Source: Rugamonas sp045984285
GTDB taxonomy: Bacteria > Pseudomonadota > Gammaproteobacteria > Burkholderiales > Burkholderiaceae_D
Length of the DNA: 64,000 nt
Direction of reading: 5' to 3'
Assembly (NCBI RefSeq): GCF_045984285.3
Contig: NZ_JBJQIK030000005.1
Span: forward strand, 1 to 64,000
Of the stretch, positions 26,327 to 38,364 are shown piece by piece. A program made the position numbers and the translations under genes. The notes beneath the pieces were generated by a model. That model saw only the letters and a program-made list of their open reading frames with translations, was not told the origin of the DNA and made no database searches. How positions within the stretch are numbered: the stretch's first letter is position 1; the number at the start of each line of letters is the position of its first letter.

Positions 26327-26781
26327 GATGGGGCATGCTCCGGCTGGAACAGCAGGGCGCGCAAGGACTCGGGCAGCAGCTGGTCCAGTTCCACCAGCTG
26401 CACCATGCCATGCGCATCGCCTGCCACGTCGCCGAGGAAGGGAGCGGCGCGCACGCCGGGCGCGCTGAGGGCCGCCGGGTCGATGTCCTGCATGCCGGTC
26501 ACGCGTTCCGCCAGCAGCCCAAGCGCATGCACGGCGCCATCGGGCGCCGCGTAGTCCACCAGCACGATGCGCGTATCGAAGTGGGCGCGCGCCGGCGGCA
26601 GGCCGCTGATGCAGGGCAGGTCGATCACGGGCACGGAGTCGCCATGCAAGTTCATCAGGCCCGCCACGGCGGGCGGCGCCAGCGGGATGCGCTTGAGTTC
26701 CATCAGCGGCAGCACGCGCCGCACCGCAGCCAGGCGCAGGCCGTAGCGGTCGTCACCGATATGGAAAACCAGCAGCTTCAT
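26323..26781 (-). CDS. wspB: WspB: CheW-like coupling protein
   Basis: 152 residues, a single CheW domain. It starts MKLLVFHIGDDRYGLRLAAV and has the conserved VAGLMNLHGDSVPVIDLPCI core. It couples WspA to the WspE kinase together with WspD. The gene begins seven bases after the wspA stop and overlaps wspC. Confidence 0.92.
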   Translation of the reverse strand: MKLLVFHIGDDRYGLRLAAVRRVLPLMELKRIPLAPPAVAGLMNLHGDSVPVIDLPCISGLPPARAHFDTRIVLVDYAAPDGAVHALGLLAERVTGMQDIDPAALSAPGVRAAPFLGDVAGDAHGMVQLVELDQLLPESLRALLFQPEHAPS

Positions 26782-26788
26782 GATGTCT

Positions 26789-28603
26789 TTATACGTTTAC
26801 TGCGAAGGTGGCGACGCTCGATTGCAGGTCGCTCGCCGCATACTGCAGCTGGTGCACGGCCTCGGAAGTGGCTTTCAGCGACTCCACCGTCTGCTGGGTG
26901 GCATCGTTCAGCTGCATCATGGTTTCCGTGATCTGCTGCGCGCCCACGGCCTGCGACTGCATGCCCTGCAGGACCATGTCGAACTGCGGCGCCAGCTTCT
27001 GCACCTGGTCCATGACGCCCGACAGCTGGTCAGTCACCTGGCGCACTTCGCCCACGCTGCGGCGGATCTCTTCGGAGAACTTGTCCATGCCCATCACGCT
27101 GGCCGAAACGGCGGACTGCATTTCCTTCAGCATCTGCTCGATATCCCAGGTGGAGACGGAAGTCTGGTCGGCCAGGCGGCGGATTTCGGTCGCCACCACG
27201 GAGAAGCCGCGTCCGGCCTCGCCGGCTTTCTCGGCCTCGATGGCTGCGTTCAGCGACAGGATATTGGTCTGGTCGGCCACCTTGGTGATGGTGGTCAGCA
27301 CGCTGTTGATATTGCTGGCCTTCTCGGACAGCGCGGCCAGCTTGGCGTTGATGGAATCGGTGGCGCTCACCATATTCTGCATGGTCTGGTCCATGCGGCG
27401 CAGGTTGTTCTGGGCATCGGCGGTGGCGCTGGTGGTGTAGTCGGCCACCGAGGTGGCTTCCTCCATGGTCTTCAGCAGCTGCGAGGTATTGGCCGAGATT
27501 TCCTTGGTGGTGCTCAGCACTTCCACGCTGGTCTGCGCCTGTTCCACGCCGGTGGCTTCCTGTTGCTTGGCCGAGGCGGCGATTTCCGTGGCCGACGTTG
27601 TGACCTGGATGCCGGCCTTCTGCACATTGGTCAGCAGCACGCGCAGGTTGTCGAACATGCGTGCCAGGCCGTTGCCCAGCTGGCCGATGGCATCGCTGCC
27701 GGTGATCGTGACTTTGCCCGTCAGGTCGCCGGATGCGGCGCGCGACACCACGCCCAGCAGTTCGTCGACTTTCGCGCGCAGGTCATTGGTGGCGGCCTGC
27801 TCGCGCTGCTGGTTGTCCTGGATGGTCTGCGCCATGCGGTTGAACTCTTCCGTCACCTGGCCCAGTTCGTCCCCGGAAACCACGGTGGCGCGTGCGCCCT
27901 GTTCGCCGGCGGCCAGGCGGCCGACGGCGCTGGTCAGGTTGTTCAGCGGCGTGCTGATGGCGCGCGTCAGCGCCACCACGATGAAGAGCGACAGCACCAC
28001 GCAGGCGATGCCGCCCAGCGTCAGCACCATGCGCATGTTCTGCTGCAGGCTGGCGGCGGTTTGCGCGCGCTCGTTCAGCAGCGCTTCTTCCTGTGCCGTT
28101 GCCTCCTCCAGCACGCGCTTGATGGCGGCCATGGCGGGGCTGCCCTGCGACAGCTGCGGACCGCGCCCGATGGTATCGGCAGCGCCGGGGGCGTTGCCCA
28201 GCTGCTGGCGCTGCGTGACCTGGGACTCGATGACGTCCTTCACCCAGGACGCGACGAGGACGTCGAGGCGGCGCAGGCGCTCCACCTGAACTGGATTGTC
28301 GGCCGTGAGCTTTTTCAGCTCCGCGATTGCAGGCTGGAGACCTGCCATTTCTTCCTGAATGCTCTTCAGCCGCGTTTCGCTGCCGGTCAGGTAGTAGCCG
28401 CGCGCTTCGGTCTGTACGCTGAGCAGGCTGTTGTTGACCTTGTCGATGGCCAGCAGCACCTGCATGGTGTGCTTGTCCCAGCCATTCGCTGCCGACAGGC
28501 TGCTGAAATTATTGTAGGCGACGAGCAGCAAAACAAGAATGATGGCGAGGATGGCGCCGAAGCCGGCATACAGTTTGTTCTTGATGCTCAGGTTCTGGAT
28601 CAT
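26789..28603 (-). CDS. wspA: WspA: methyl-accepting surface-signal receptor
   Basis: 604 residues. TM1 (about 12-33), a periplasmic CHASE3-like domain marked by SVQTEARGYYLTGSETRLKS, TM2 (MVLTLGGIACVVLSLFIVVA), HAMP and a long cytoplasmic signalling helix. The hairpin tip has LNAAIEAEKAGEAGRGFSVV and ATEIRRLADQTSVSTWDIEQ, characteristic of WspA rather than flagellar receptors. It senses growth on a surface or envelope stress and activates WspE. The start MIQNLSIKNK was chosen because the longer frame includes 41 residues of Pro-rich sequence that overlap the argG terminator. It is the first gene of the seven-gene wsp operon. Confidence 0.95.
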   Translation of the reverse strand: MIQNLSIKNKLYAGFGAILAIILVLLLVAYNNFSSLSAANGWDKHTMQVLLAIDKVNNSLLSVQTEARGYYLTGSETRLKSIQEEMAGLQPAIAELKKLTADNPVQVERLRRLDVLVASWVKDVIESQVTQRQQLGNAPGAADTIGRGPQLSQGSPAMAAIKRVLEEATAQEEALLNERAQTAASLQQNMRMVLTLGGIACVVLSLFIVVALTRAISTPLNNLTSAVGRLAAGEQGARATVVSGDELGQVTEEFNRMAQTIQDNQQREQAATNDLRAKVDELLGVVSRAASGDLTGKVTITGSDAIGQLGNGLARMFDNLRVLLTNVQKAGIQVTTSATEIAASAKQQEATGVEQAQTSVEVLSTTKEISANTSQLLKTMEEATSVADYTTSATADAQNNLRRMDQTMQNMVSATDSINAKLAALSEKASNINSVLTTITKVADQTNILSLNAAIEAEKAGEAGRGFSVVATEIRRLADQTSVSTWDIEQMLKEMQSAVSASVMGMDKFSEEIRRSVGEVRQVTDQLSGVMDQVQKLAPQFDMVLQGMQSQAVGAQQITETMMQLNDATQQTVESLKATSEAVHQLQYAASDLQSSVATFAVNV

Positions 28604-28690
28604 CGGGTCTCCGCTGCGGACGAGTTCGTATGTTGGGAATGTAACATTTTGCCGGTCCGGAGGCGAGGGGCTCGCGTGCGGGTGTGGCAA

Positions 28691-28718
28691 AAAGAAAAAG
28701 CCGCCCGAGGGCGGCTTT
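28691..28718 (-). terminator. Intrinsic terminator of argG
   Basis: Inverted repeat AAAGCCGCC (28697-28705) and GGCGGCTTT (28710-28718) with a four-base loop. Read on the minus strand it ends in TTTTTCTTTTTG, and it lies 18 bases beyond the argG stop, just before the wspA leader. Confidence 0.88.
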
Positions 28719-28735
28719 GCTTGCATCTTGCGAGC

Positions 28736-29968
<1,233 letters not shown>

Positions 29969-29994
29969 GGTGATTCTCGTTTCAGGTTGATTTG

Positions 29995-30924
29995 TTATTT
30001 GGTGTCGATGCGGCCCAGCAGCAGGTACTCGATCAGCGCCTTCTGGATATGCAGGCGGTTCTCGGCTTCATCCCACACCACCGATTGCGGGCCGTCGATC
30101 ACTTCGGCCGACACTTCTTCGCCGCGGTGCGCGGGCAGGCAGTGCATGAACAGGGCGTCCGGATGGGCGCGGGCCATCTTGGCGCTGTCCACGATCCAGC
30201 CATCGAAGGCTTTCAGGCGGGCGGCGTTTTCCTGCTCGTAGCCCATGCTGGTCCAGACGTCGGTGTTGACGAGGTGCGCGCCCTCGCATGCGTCCGACGG
30301 GTTGTCGAACAGGGTGAAGCGGTTGGTGCTGACCAGCGACATGTCCATGTCGTAGCCCTTGGGCGTGGACACGTTGACATGGAAGCCGAACACTTCGGCC
30401 GCCTGCAGCCAGGAATACAGCATGTTGTTGGCGTCGCCCACCCAGGCCACGGTCTTGCCGCGGATGGAGCCGCGGTGCTCGTAGTAGGTGAAGATGTCGG
30501 CGAACACCTGGCAGGGATGGTGTTCGTTGGTCAGGCCGTTAATCACCGGCACGCGCGAATGGGCGGCGAAACGCTCGATGATGTCCTGGCCGAAGGTGCG
30601 CACCATGATGATGTCGCACATGCGGGACATCACCTGGCCGGCGTCTTCCACCGGCTCGCCGCGTCCCAGCTGGGAATCGCGGGTGTTCAGGTAGATGGCG
30701 GCGCCGCCCAGCTGGTGCATGCCGGCCTCGAAGGACAGGCGGGTGCGGGTGGAGTTCTTCTCGAACACCATTACCAGGGTGCGGTCGATCAGCGGATGGT
30801 AGATCTCATAGTTCTTGAACTTGCGCTTGATAACCTTGGCGCGCTCGATCACGTATTCGTATTCATCCAGCGTGAAATCGGAAAACTGCAGGTAGTGCTT
30901 GATCGGTTTGGAAGTGGAAGACAT
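29995..30924 (-). CDS. argF: Ornithine carbamoyltransferase
   Basis: 309 residues. Carbamoyl-phosphate loop FEKNSTRTRLSFE, HQLGGAA and NGLTNEHHPCQV, and the ornithine-site motif MHCLPAHRGEEVS. It makes citrulline from ornithine and carbamoyl phosphate. The start MSSTSKPIKHYLQF was chosen; an ATG 12 codons upstream overlaps the TATAAT box. It precedes argG. Confidence 0.97.
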   Translation of the reverse strand: MSSTSKPIKHYLQFSDFTLDEYEYVIERAKVIKRKFKNYEIYHPLIDRTLVMVFEKNSTRTRLSFEAGMHQLGGAAIYLNTRDSQLGRGEPVEDAGQVMSRMCDIIMVRTFGQDIIERFAAHSRVPVINGLTNEHHPCQVFADIFTYYEHRGSIRGKTVAWVGDANNMLYSWLQAAEVFGFHVNVSTPKGYDMDMSLVSTNRFTLFDNPSDACEGAHLVNTDVWTSMGYEQENAARLKAFDGWIVDSAKMARAHPDALFMHCLPAHRGEEVSAEVIDGPQSVVWDEAENRLHIQKALIEYLLLGRIDTK

Positions 30925-30951
30925 ATAGACAACTTTCTGGCTTAGCAAACC

Positions 30952-30957
30952 ATTATA
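30952..30957 (-). promoter_or_regulatory. -10 box TATAAT upstream of argF
   Basis: A consensus TATAAT on the minus strand lies 27 bases before the argF ATG, in the 60-base gap after the histidine kinase gene. No convincing -35 box is visible, so only the -10 element is marked. It would let argFG be transcribed separately from the kinase gene. Confidence 0.42.
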
Positions 30958-30984
30958 CATGGCGCAAACCGCCTGGCGACTGGG

Positions 30985-33807
<2,823 letters not shown>

Positions 33808-33831
33808 GTGCCGGCCCTTGAATATGGATGG

Positions 33832-34731
33832 TCAGTACAGCGTTTGTGCCGATTCGTGCAGTAATTGTCCGTACAGGGTGTGCCGCATGCGTGCAATCTT
33901 GCCTTGCTCGACGGCATCAAGAATAGCGCATTGCGGCTCGCTCAGGTGGCGGCAATTATAGAATTTGCAACCGCCCAGATAAGGCGCGAAATCGCGGAAG
34001 GCCCGTTCCAGCATGCCTTCGCTCAGGTGGTACAGGCCGAATTCCTGGAAGCCGGGCGAGTCGATCACGCTAGCGTTCTCGCTCCCGCTCTCCCCAAGGT
34101 GATAGAGGCGGGTGAAGGTGGTGGTGTGCTTGCCGGTGTCCAGCGCTTCCGAAATTTCGCGGGTGGCGATGTCGGCATCCGGCACCAGCAGGTTGATCAG
34201 CGAAGACTTGCCCATGCCGGACTGGCCGATCAGGATGGTGGACTGGCCTTCCATCAGCGGCGCCAGCGTGGCTACCGTGGCTTCCGGCTGCGATTTGGCC
34301 GAGACCTCATGCACCGGGTAGCCCATGGCCGAATAGACCTTGAGCCGCTCGCGGGCGCGCTCCAGCGCATCCGTCACGTCCACCTTGTTCAGGATCAGGC
34401 GTGCTTCGATGCCGGCCGCTTCGGCGGCGACCAGGGCGCGCGACACCAGGTCGTCCGAGAAGCTAGGCTCGGTGGCGACCACGATGAACAGCTGCGTGAC
34501 ATTGGCCGCCAGCAGCTTGGACTTGTACTGGTCCGAGCGGTAGAGCAGGGTCTTGCGGTCCTGGATGCGGTCGATCACCGCCTGGTCGGCGGAGGTCAGC
34601 GTGAGGTCGACGATGTCGCCCACCGCCACATTGGTCTTCTTGCCGCGCGTGACGCATTGCAGGCGCTTGCCATCGGCATCGGCCAGGTAGTGGCGGCCGT
34701 GCGCCGCGATGATGGTGCCGGCCTGTTTCAT
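33832..34731 (-). CDS. rsgA: Ribosome small subunit GTPase RsgA
   Basis: 299 residues. An OB-fold N-terminus, then a circularly permuted G domain in which the G4 motif LNKVDV comes before the P-loop IGQSGMGKSSLINLL, and a C-terminal zinc site FYNCRHLSEPQCAI with further Cys and His. RsgA checks late 30S subunit maturation and releases RbfA. It overlaps phhB upstream by four bases. Confidence 0.97.
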   Translation of the reverse strand: MKQAGTIIAAHGRHYLADADGKRLQCVTRGKKTNVAVGDIVDLTLTSADQAVIDRIQDRKTLLYRSDQYKSKLLAANVTQLFIVVATEPSFSDDLVSRALVAAEAAGIEARLILNKVDVTDALERARERLKVYSAMGYPVHEVSAKSQPEATVATLAPLMEGQSTILIGQSGMGKSSLINLLVPDADIATREISEALDTGKHTTTFTRLYHLGESGSENASVIDSPGFQEFGLYHLSEGMLERAFRDFAPYLGGCKFYNCRHLSEPQCAILDAVEQGKIARMRHTLYGQLLHESAQTLY

Positions 34732-35060
34732 GGACGCGGCAGCGCGTCGATTTTCGCCGCGCAGATAAAGTCGTTCAGGGAGAGTCCTTTCACGGAGTGC
34801 GTGTCGTAGCGCACCTCGCAGGTTTTGTAGCCGATGACCAGTTCCGGATGGTGGTCTTCGGCGTGGGCGATATAGGCCAGCGCGTTCACGAAGGCCATGG
34901 TCTCATAGTAGTTGCTGAAGCCGAAGCTGCGCACGATGCGCGCGCCATCGAGCTGCCAGCCGTCCAGCAATGCCAGCAGGGCTGCCGCTTCGGCGCCGTC
35001 CAGCGGCGCCACTTTGCCCGTGCAGTGCAGGGCGCGCAGGCCGGATGCGCTGGCGATCAT
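34728..35060 (-). CDS. phhB: Pterin-4a-carbinolamine dehydratase
   Basis: 110 residues, normal length. It has the family core FSNYYETMAFVNALAYIAHA, the active-site EDHHPEL and the closing string VKGLSLNDFICAAKID. It dehydrates 4a-hydroxytetrahydrobiopterin during pterin recycling, usually for phenylalanine hydroxylase, although no phhA is in the window. It overlaps both rsgA and the M48 peptidase gene by four bases, so the three form one operon. Confidence 0.94.
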   Translation of the reverse strand: MIASASGLRALHCTGKVAPLDGAEAAALLALLDGWQLDGARIVRSFGFSNYYETMAFVNALAYIAHAEDHHPELVIGYKTCEVRYDTHSVKGLSLNDFICAAKIDALPRP

Positions 35061-36328
35061 ACAGCATTGGCCAGGTTGAGCTGGCGGATGCGCACGCTGG
35101 CCGGCGGATGCGAGTCGTAGAAGGCCGAGTGCAATGGATCGGGCGTCAGGGTGGACGCATTGTCCTCGTACATCTTGACCAGCGCCGTCACCAGGTCGTT
35201 GGCATTGGTGTGCTTGGCGGCGAAGGCATCGGCCTCGAACTCGTGCTTGCGCGAGCTGAGGGAGGTCAATGGGCCGAACAGGAAGGTAAACACCGGCAGC
35301 ACCAGCATGAACAGGATCAGCGCGAGCGCGTCGTTGCTCTGGCCCGGCACGATGATGGGCGATACGCCCAGGCCGGTGTAGAACCAGACCTGGGTTTTCA
35401 GGTAGCCCAGCAGCGCCAGGAAGCCCAGCGAAATCGCGAACATCATGGCAATGCGCTTGATGATGTGTTTCAGCTTGAAGTGGCCCAGTTCATGCGCCAG
35501 CACCGCTTCGATTTCCTGCGGCGCAAGGCGCGACAGCAGGGTATCGAAGAACACGATGCGCTTGTTGGCGCCGAAGCCGGAGAAGTAGGCGTTGCCATGG
35601 GCGCTGCGCTTCGAGCCGTCCATCACGAACAGGCCTTTCGAGGCGAAGCCCACGCGCTGCATCAGGCCTTCGATGCGGGCCTTCAGCGAAGCGTCTTCCA
35701 GCGGCGTGAACTTGTTGAACATGGGCGCGATCACGGTGGGGAACAGCACCATCATCAGCAGCTGGAAGCCGCTCCACACGAACCACGCGTACAGCCACCA
35801 CAGGTCGCCGCTCTTATCCATCAGCCACAGCACCACCCACACCAGCGGCAAGCCGATCATGGCGGCCAGCAGGACGCCCTTGGCCATATCGGCCACGAAC
35901 AGGCCCTTGCTCATCTTGTTGAAGCCGAAGCGCTCTTCGAGGCGGAACTGGCGGTAGTAATCGAGCGGCACATCGATGATGCCGGAGACGGCGGCGAAGG
36001 CCACCACCAGGCCAAGCTGGTACAGCATGCCGCCGCCCGTGGCGTTGAATACCTGTACCGACAGCCACTGCAGGCCGCCCAGCAGCGTGAAGCCGATCAG
36101 CACGGCGGCATTGACCAGCATATTGAACATGCCGAACTTGGTGCGTGCAATGGTGTAGTCTGCCGCCTTCTGGTGGGCCGCCAGCGGAATGGTGGCCGCG
36201 AATTCAGCCGGCACGGCGCTGCGGTGCCTGAGTACGTGGCGGATATGGCGCGAGGCCAGCCAGAAGCGCACCGCGAGGGTGAGCACCAGGAAGGATACAA
36301 ACAAAATCGAAAACGCGTGTGAATACAT
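35057..36328 (-). CDS. M48 membrane metallopeptidase (Ste24/CAAX-type)
   Basis: 423 residues. The zinc motif HELGHFKLKHI is near residue 279, followed by a distal Glu in SSRKHEFEADAFAAKH. Several membrane segments are visible (residues about 1-20, 65-85, 100-120, 150-200 and 295-345). This Ste24-like group cleaves membrane-associated proteins; the bacterial substrate is unknown. First gene of the M48-phhB-rsgA unit, divergent from orn across 47 bases. Confidence 0.92.
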   Translation of the reverse strand: MYSHAFSILFVSFLVLTLAVRFWLASRHIRHVLRHRSAVPAEFAATIPLAAHQKAADYTIARTKFGMFNMLVNAAVLIGFTLLGGLQWLSVQVFNATGGGMLYQLGLVVAFAAVSGIIDVPLDYYRQFRLEERFGFNKMSKGLFVADMAKGVLLAAMIGLPLVWVVLWLMDKSGDLWWLYAWFVWSGFQLLMMVLFPTVIAPMFNKFTPLEDASLKARIEGLMQRVGFASKGLFVMDGSKRSAHGNAYFSGFGANKRIVFFDTLLSRLAPQEIEAVLAHELGHFKLKHIIKRIAMMFAISLGFLALLGYLKTQVWFYTGLGVSPIIVPGQSNDALALILFMLVLPVFTFLFGPLTSLSSRKHEFEADAFAAKHTNANDLVTALVKMYEDNASTLTPDPLHSAFYDSHPPASVRIRQLNLANAV

Positions 36329-36375
36329 GCTGGGCCTGTGAGAAAATGGCGGATTGATTCTGCCAAGAGAGAATT

Positions 36376-36960
36376 ATGTCACAGACGAACGAAAATCCCG
36401 CCGGCACGCCTGCGCCGCGCCCGAACGAGATGAACCTGGTGTGGGTGGACATGGAAATGACCGGCCTGGAGCCGGATACCGACCGTATTATTGAAGTTGC
36501 AATGGTGGTCACGGACATGCACCTGAACGTGCTGGCGGAAGGCCCGGTGCTGGCCATTCACCAGTCCGACGCCACGCTGGATGCGATGGACGCCTGGAAC
36601 AAGGGCACGCACGGCCGTTCCGGCCTGATCGACCGCGTGAAAGCCTCCACCATCACCGAAGAGCAGGCCGAGGCCGAGCTGATCGCCTTCATGAAGCAAT
36701 GGGTGCCGAACGGGAAATCGCCGATGTGCGGCAACACCATCGGCCAGGACCGCCGCTTCATGGTGCGCTACATGCCGAAGCTGGAAGCCTTCTTCCATTA
36801 CCGGAACGTGGACGTGTCCACGCTGAAGGAACTGGGCAAGCGCTGGAATCCGGCCATGGTGGCCGGTTTCAAGAAGCAGCAGAAACACACCGCACTGGCC
36901 GATATCATCGAGTCCATCGAAGAACTCAAGTACTACCGTGAGCACTTCATCAAGCTGTAA
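36376..36960 (+). CDS. orn: Oligoribonuclease
   Basis: 194 residues. DEDDh exonuclease motifs: VWVDMEMTGLEPDTDRIIE, then SPMCGNTIGQDRRF and HTALADIIESIEELKYYREH. It degrades 2-5 nucleotide RNAs, including pGpG made from c-di-GMP, so it may matter to the c-di-GMP signalling encoded nearby (inference). About 15 extra residues precede the conserved core compared with the E. coli protein. An AGAGAGAA site precedes the ATG. Convergent with the DUF1501 gene, 16 bases away. Confidence 0.97.
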   Translation: MSQTNENPAGTPAPRPNEMNLVWVDMEMTGLEPDTDRIIEVAMVVTDMHLNVLAEGPVLAIHQSDATLDAMDAWNKGTHGRSGLIDRVKASTITEEQAEAELIAFMKQWVPNGKSPMCGNTIGQDRRFMVRYMPKLEAFFHYRNVDVSTLKELGKRWNPAMVAGFKKQQKHTALADIIESIEELKYYREHFIKL

Positions 36961-36976
36961 GCACCAGCGATTCAGT

Positions 36977-38350
36977 TCAGGCCATGAAGCCCAGGTCCTT
37001 CACGGGGAAGCGGCTCAATTCATTCTTGAACACCTGGCTCTCCAGCACATCGATCTCGGCGCCGAACCATTTGCCGAGCGTGGCGCCGTACTGCTGGTTG
37101 GAGAACTGCGGAATCCATACGCCGCGGCCGGTGGCATCGTCCTTGCTGCCCGCGGCGAAGTCCGGGAAGGCGCCATACAGGCCGCCTTGCACCGCACCGC
37201 CGATGATCAGCTGGTGATTGCCCCAGGCGTGGTCGGTGCCGCCGCTGTTCGGCTGCAAGGTTCGGCCGAAGTCGGACATGGTGAAGGTTGTCACCAGGTC
37301 TTCCGCGCGGATCTCGTTCAGCGCGTTCTGGAAGGCTGCAACGGACTGCGACACCTGGCGCAGCATGTCGAACTGCTGCCATGACTGCCCGCCGTGCGTA
37401 TCGAAGCCGCCCTGCGAAACGAAGAACACCTGGCGTCCCGGCCCCTGCTGCGAGCGCAGGCGGATCAGCTGCGCCACCGTTTTCAGCTGCTGCGCCAGGC
37501 CATAGCCGGGGAAGGCCGTGGTGAGCGGCGTGCCCGCGTTGGCGGCCTTCAGGTCCTGCGCCAGCTGCATGCCGTTCAACAGCGCCTTGTTGGCGGCCGT
37601 GTTCACCACGTTAGGATTGCTGGCGTTCAGGATCTGCATCAGCGCCGCGCGGCGCGTGTCGGCCTGCTGCTGCGGCCAGAAGTTCATCCCCTGCAGGTCC
37701 AGCTGGCCGTTGGCGGGCACCAGGTTGCCGTGCACCGCCGAACCTTCAACGAACAGGCCATTCGCGCCGACCGAGATGGCGTTCAGGTGGCCTTCCACGC
37801 CGAGCGCGTCCACCAGGCGGCCGCCCCAGCCCGTGCCCGCAACGGCGGGCGTTCCGGCCTGGTTCTGCAGGTTCTGGTCCGGATGCGAAAACAGCTGCGA
37901 AGGCACGCCCACGCCGGACTGGTACTGCGCCTTGGTCATGGGCTGGTTCAGGCTCCCCACGTTCAGCAGGGCCGCCACTTTGCCTTGCGCGTACAGGGCG
38001 TCGATTTCCGGCATGCCGTAGTGGAAAGCGAATGGCTGCTCCACCGGATTGGCGACGGCCTTCAGCGTGGCGCTGCGCGTGGCCAGCAGGGTATTGGCCT
38101 GCTGCGACAGTGCGAGGCCGTTGCTGCCGCGCAGGGCGGTATAGCGGCTGTAGTGCGCTGCATCCAGCGGCACGATCATATTGTTGCCGTCATTGCCGCC
38201 GAACAGATAGACGCAGACCAGCGCCTTGTAGTCGGACACGGCGGCCTGCGCATTGCGCGGTGCGCCCAGCAGGCCCAGTGCGGACAGGGCGCCCAGCATG
38301 CCGGTGCCGGCGCTGAGGAAGGAACGGCGGGACATTGGATGTTTGGTCAT
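36977..38350 (-). CDS. DUF1501 family exported protein
   Basis: 457 residues. It starts with a Tat-type signal (MSRRSFLSAGTGMLGALSAL, residues 6-25), then VCVYLFGGNDGNNMIVPLD, FVSQGGFDTHGGQSWQQFD and FTMSDFGRTLQPNSGGTDHAW, the sulfatase-like motifs of DUF1501 proteins. The signal predicts export as a folded protein. Function in the family is unknown. The DUF1800 gene lies 14 bases upstream on the same strand; the two families are regularly encoded together and are assumed to act as a pair. Confidence 0.9.
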   Translation of the reverse strand: MTKHPMSRRSFLSAGTGMLGALSALGLLGAPRNAQAAVSDYKALVCVYLFGGNDGNNMIVPLDAAHYSRYTALRGSNGLALSQQANTLLATRSATLKAVANPVEQPFAFHYGMPEIDALYAQGKVAALLNVGSLNQPMTKAQYQSGVGVPSQLFSHPDQNLQNQAGTPAVAGTGWGGRLVDALGVEGHLNAISVGANGLFVEGSAVHGNLVPANGQLDLQGMNFWPQQQADTRRAALMQILNASNPNVVNTAANKALLNGMQLAQDLKAANAGTPLTTAFPGYGLAQQLKTVAQLIRLRSQQGPGRQVFFVSQGGFDTHGGQSWQQFDMLRQVSQSVAAFQNALNEIRAEDLVTTFTMSDFGRTLQPNSGGTDHAWGNHQLIIGGAVQGGLYGAFPDFAAGSKDDATGRGVWIPQFSNQQYGATLGKWFGAEIDVLESQVFKNELSRFPVKDLGFMA

Positions 38351-38364
38351 GATGGTGTCCTCTC

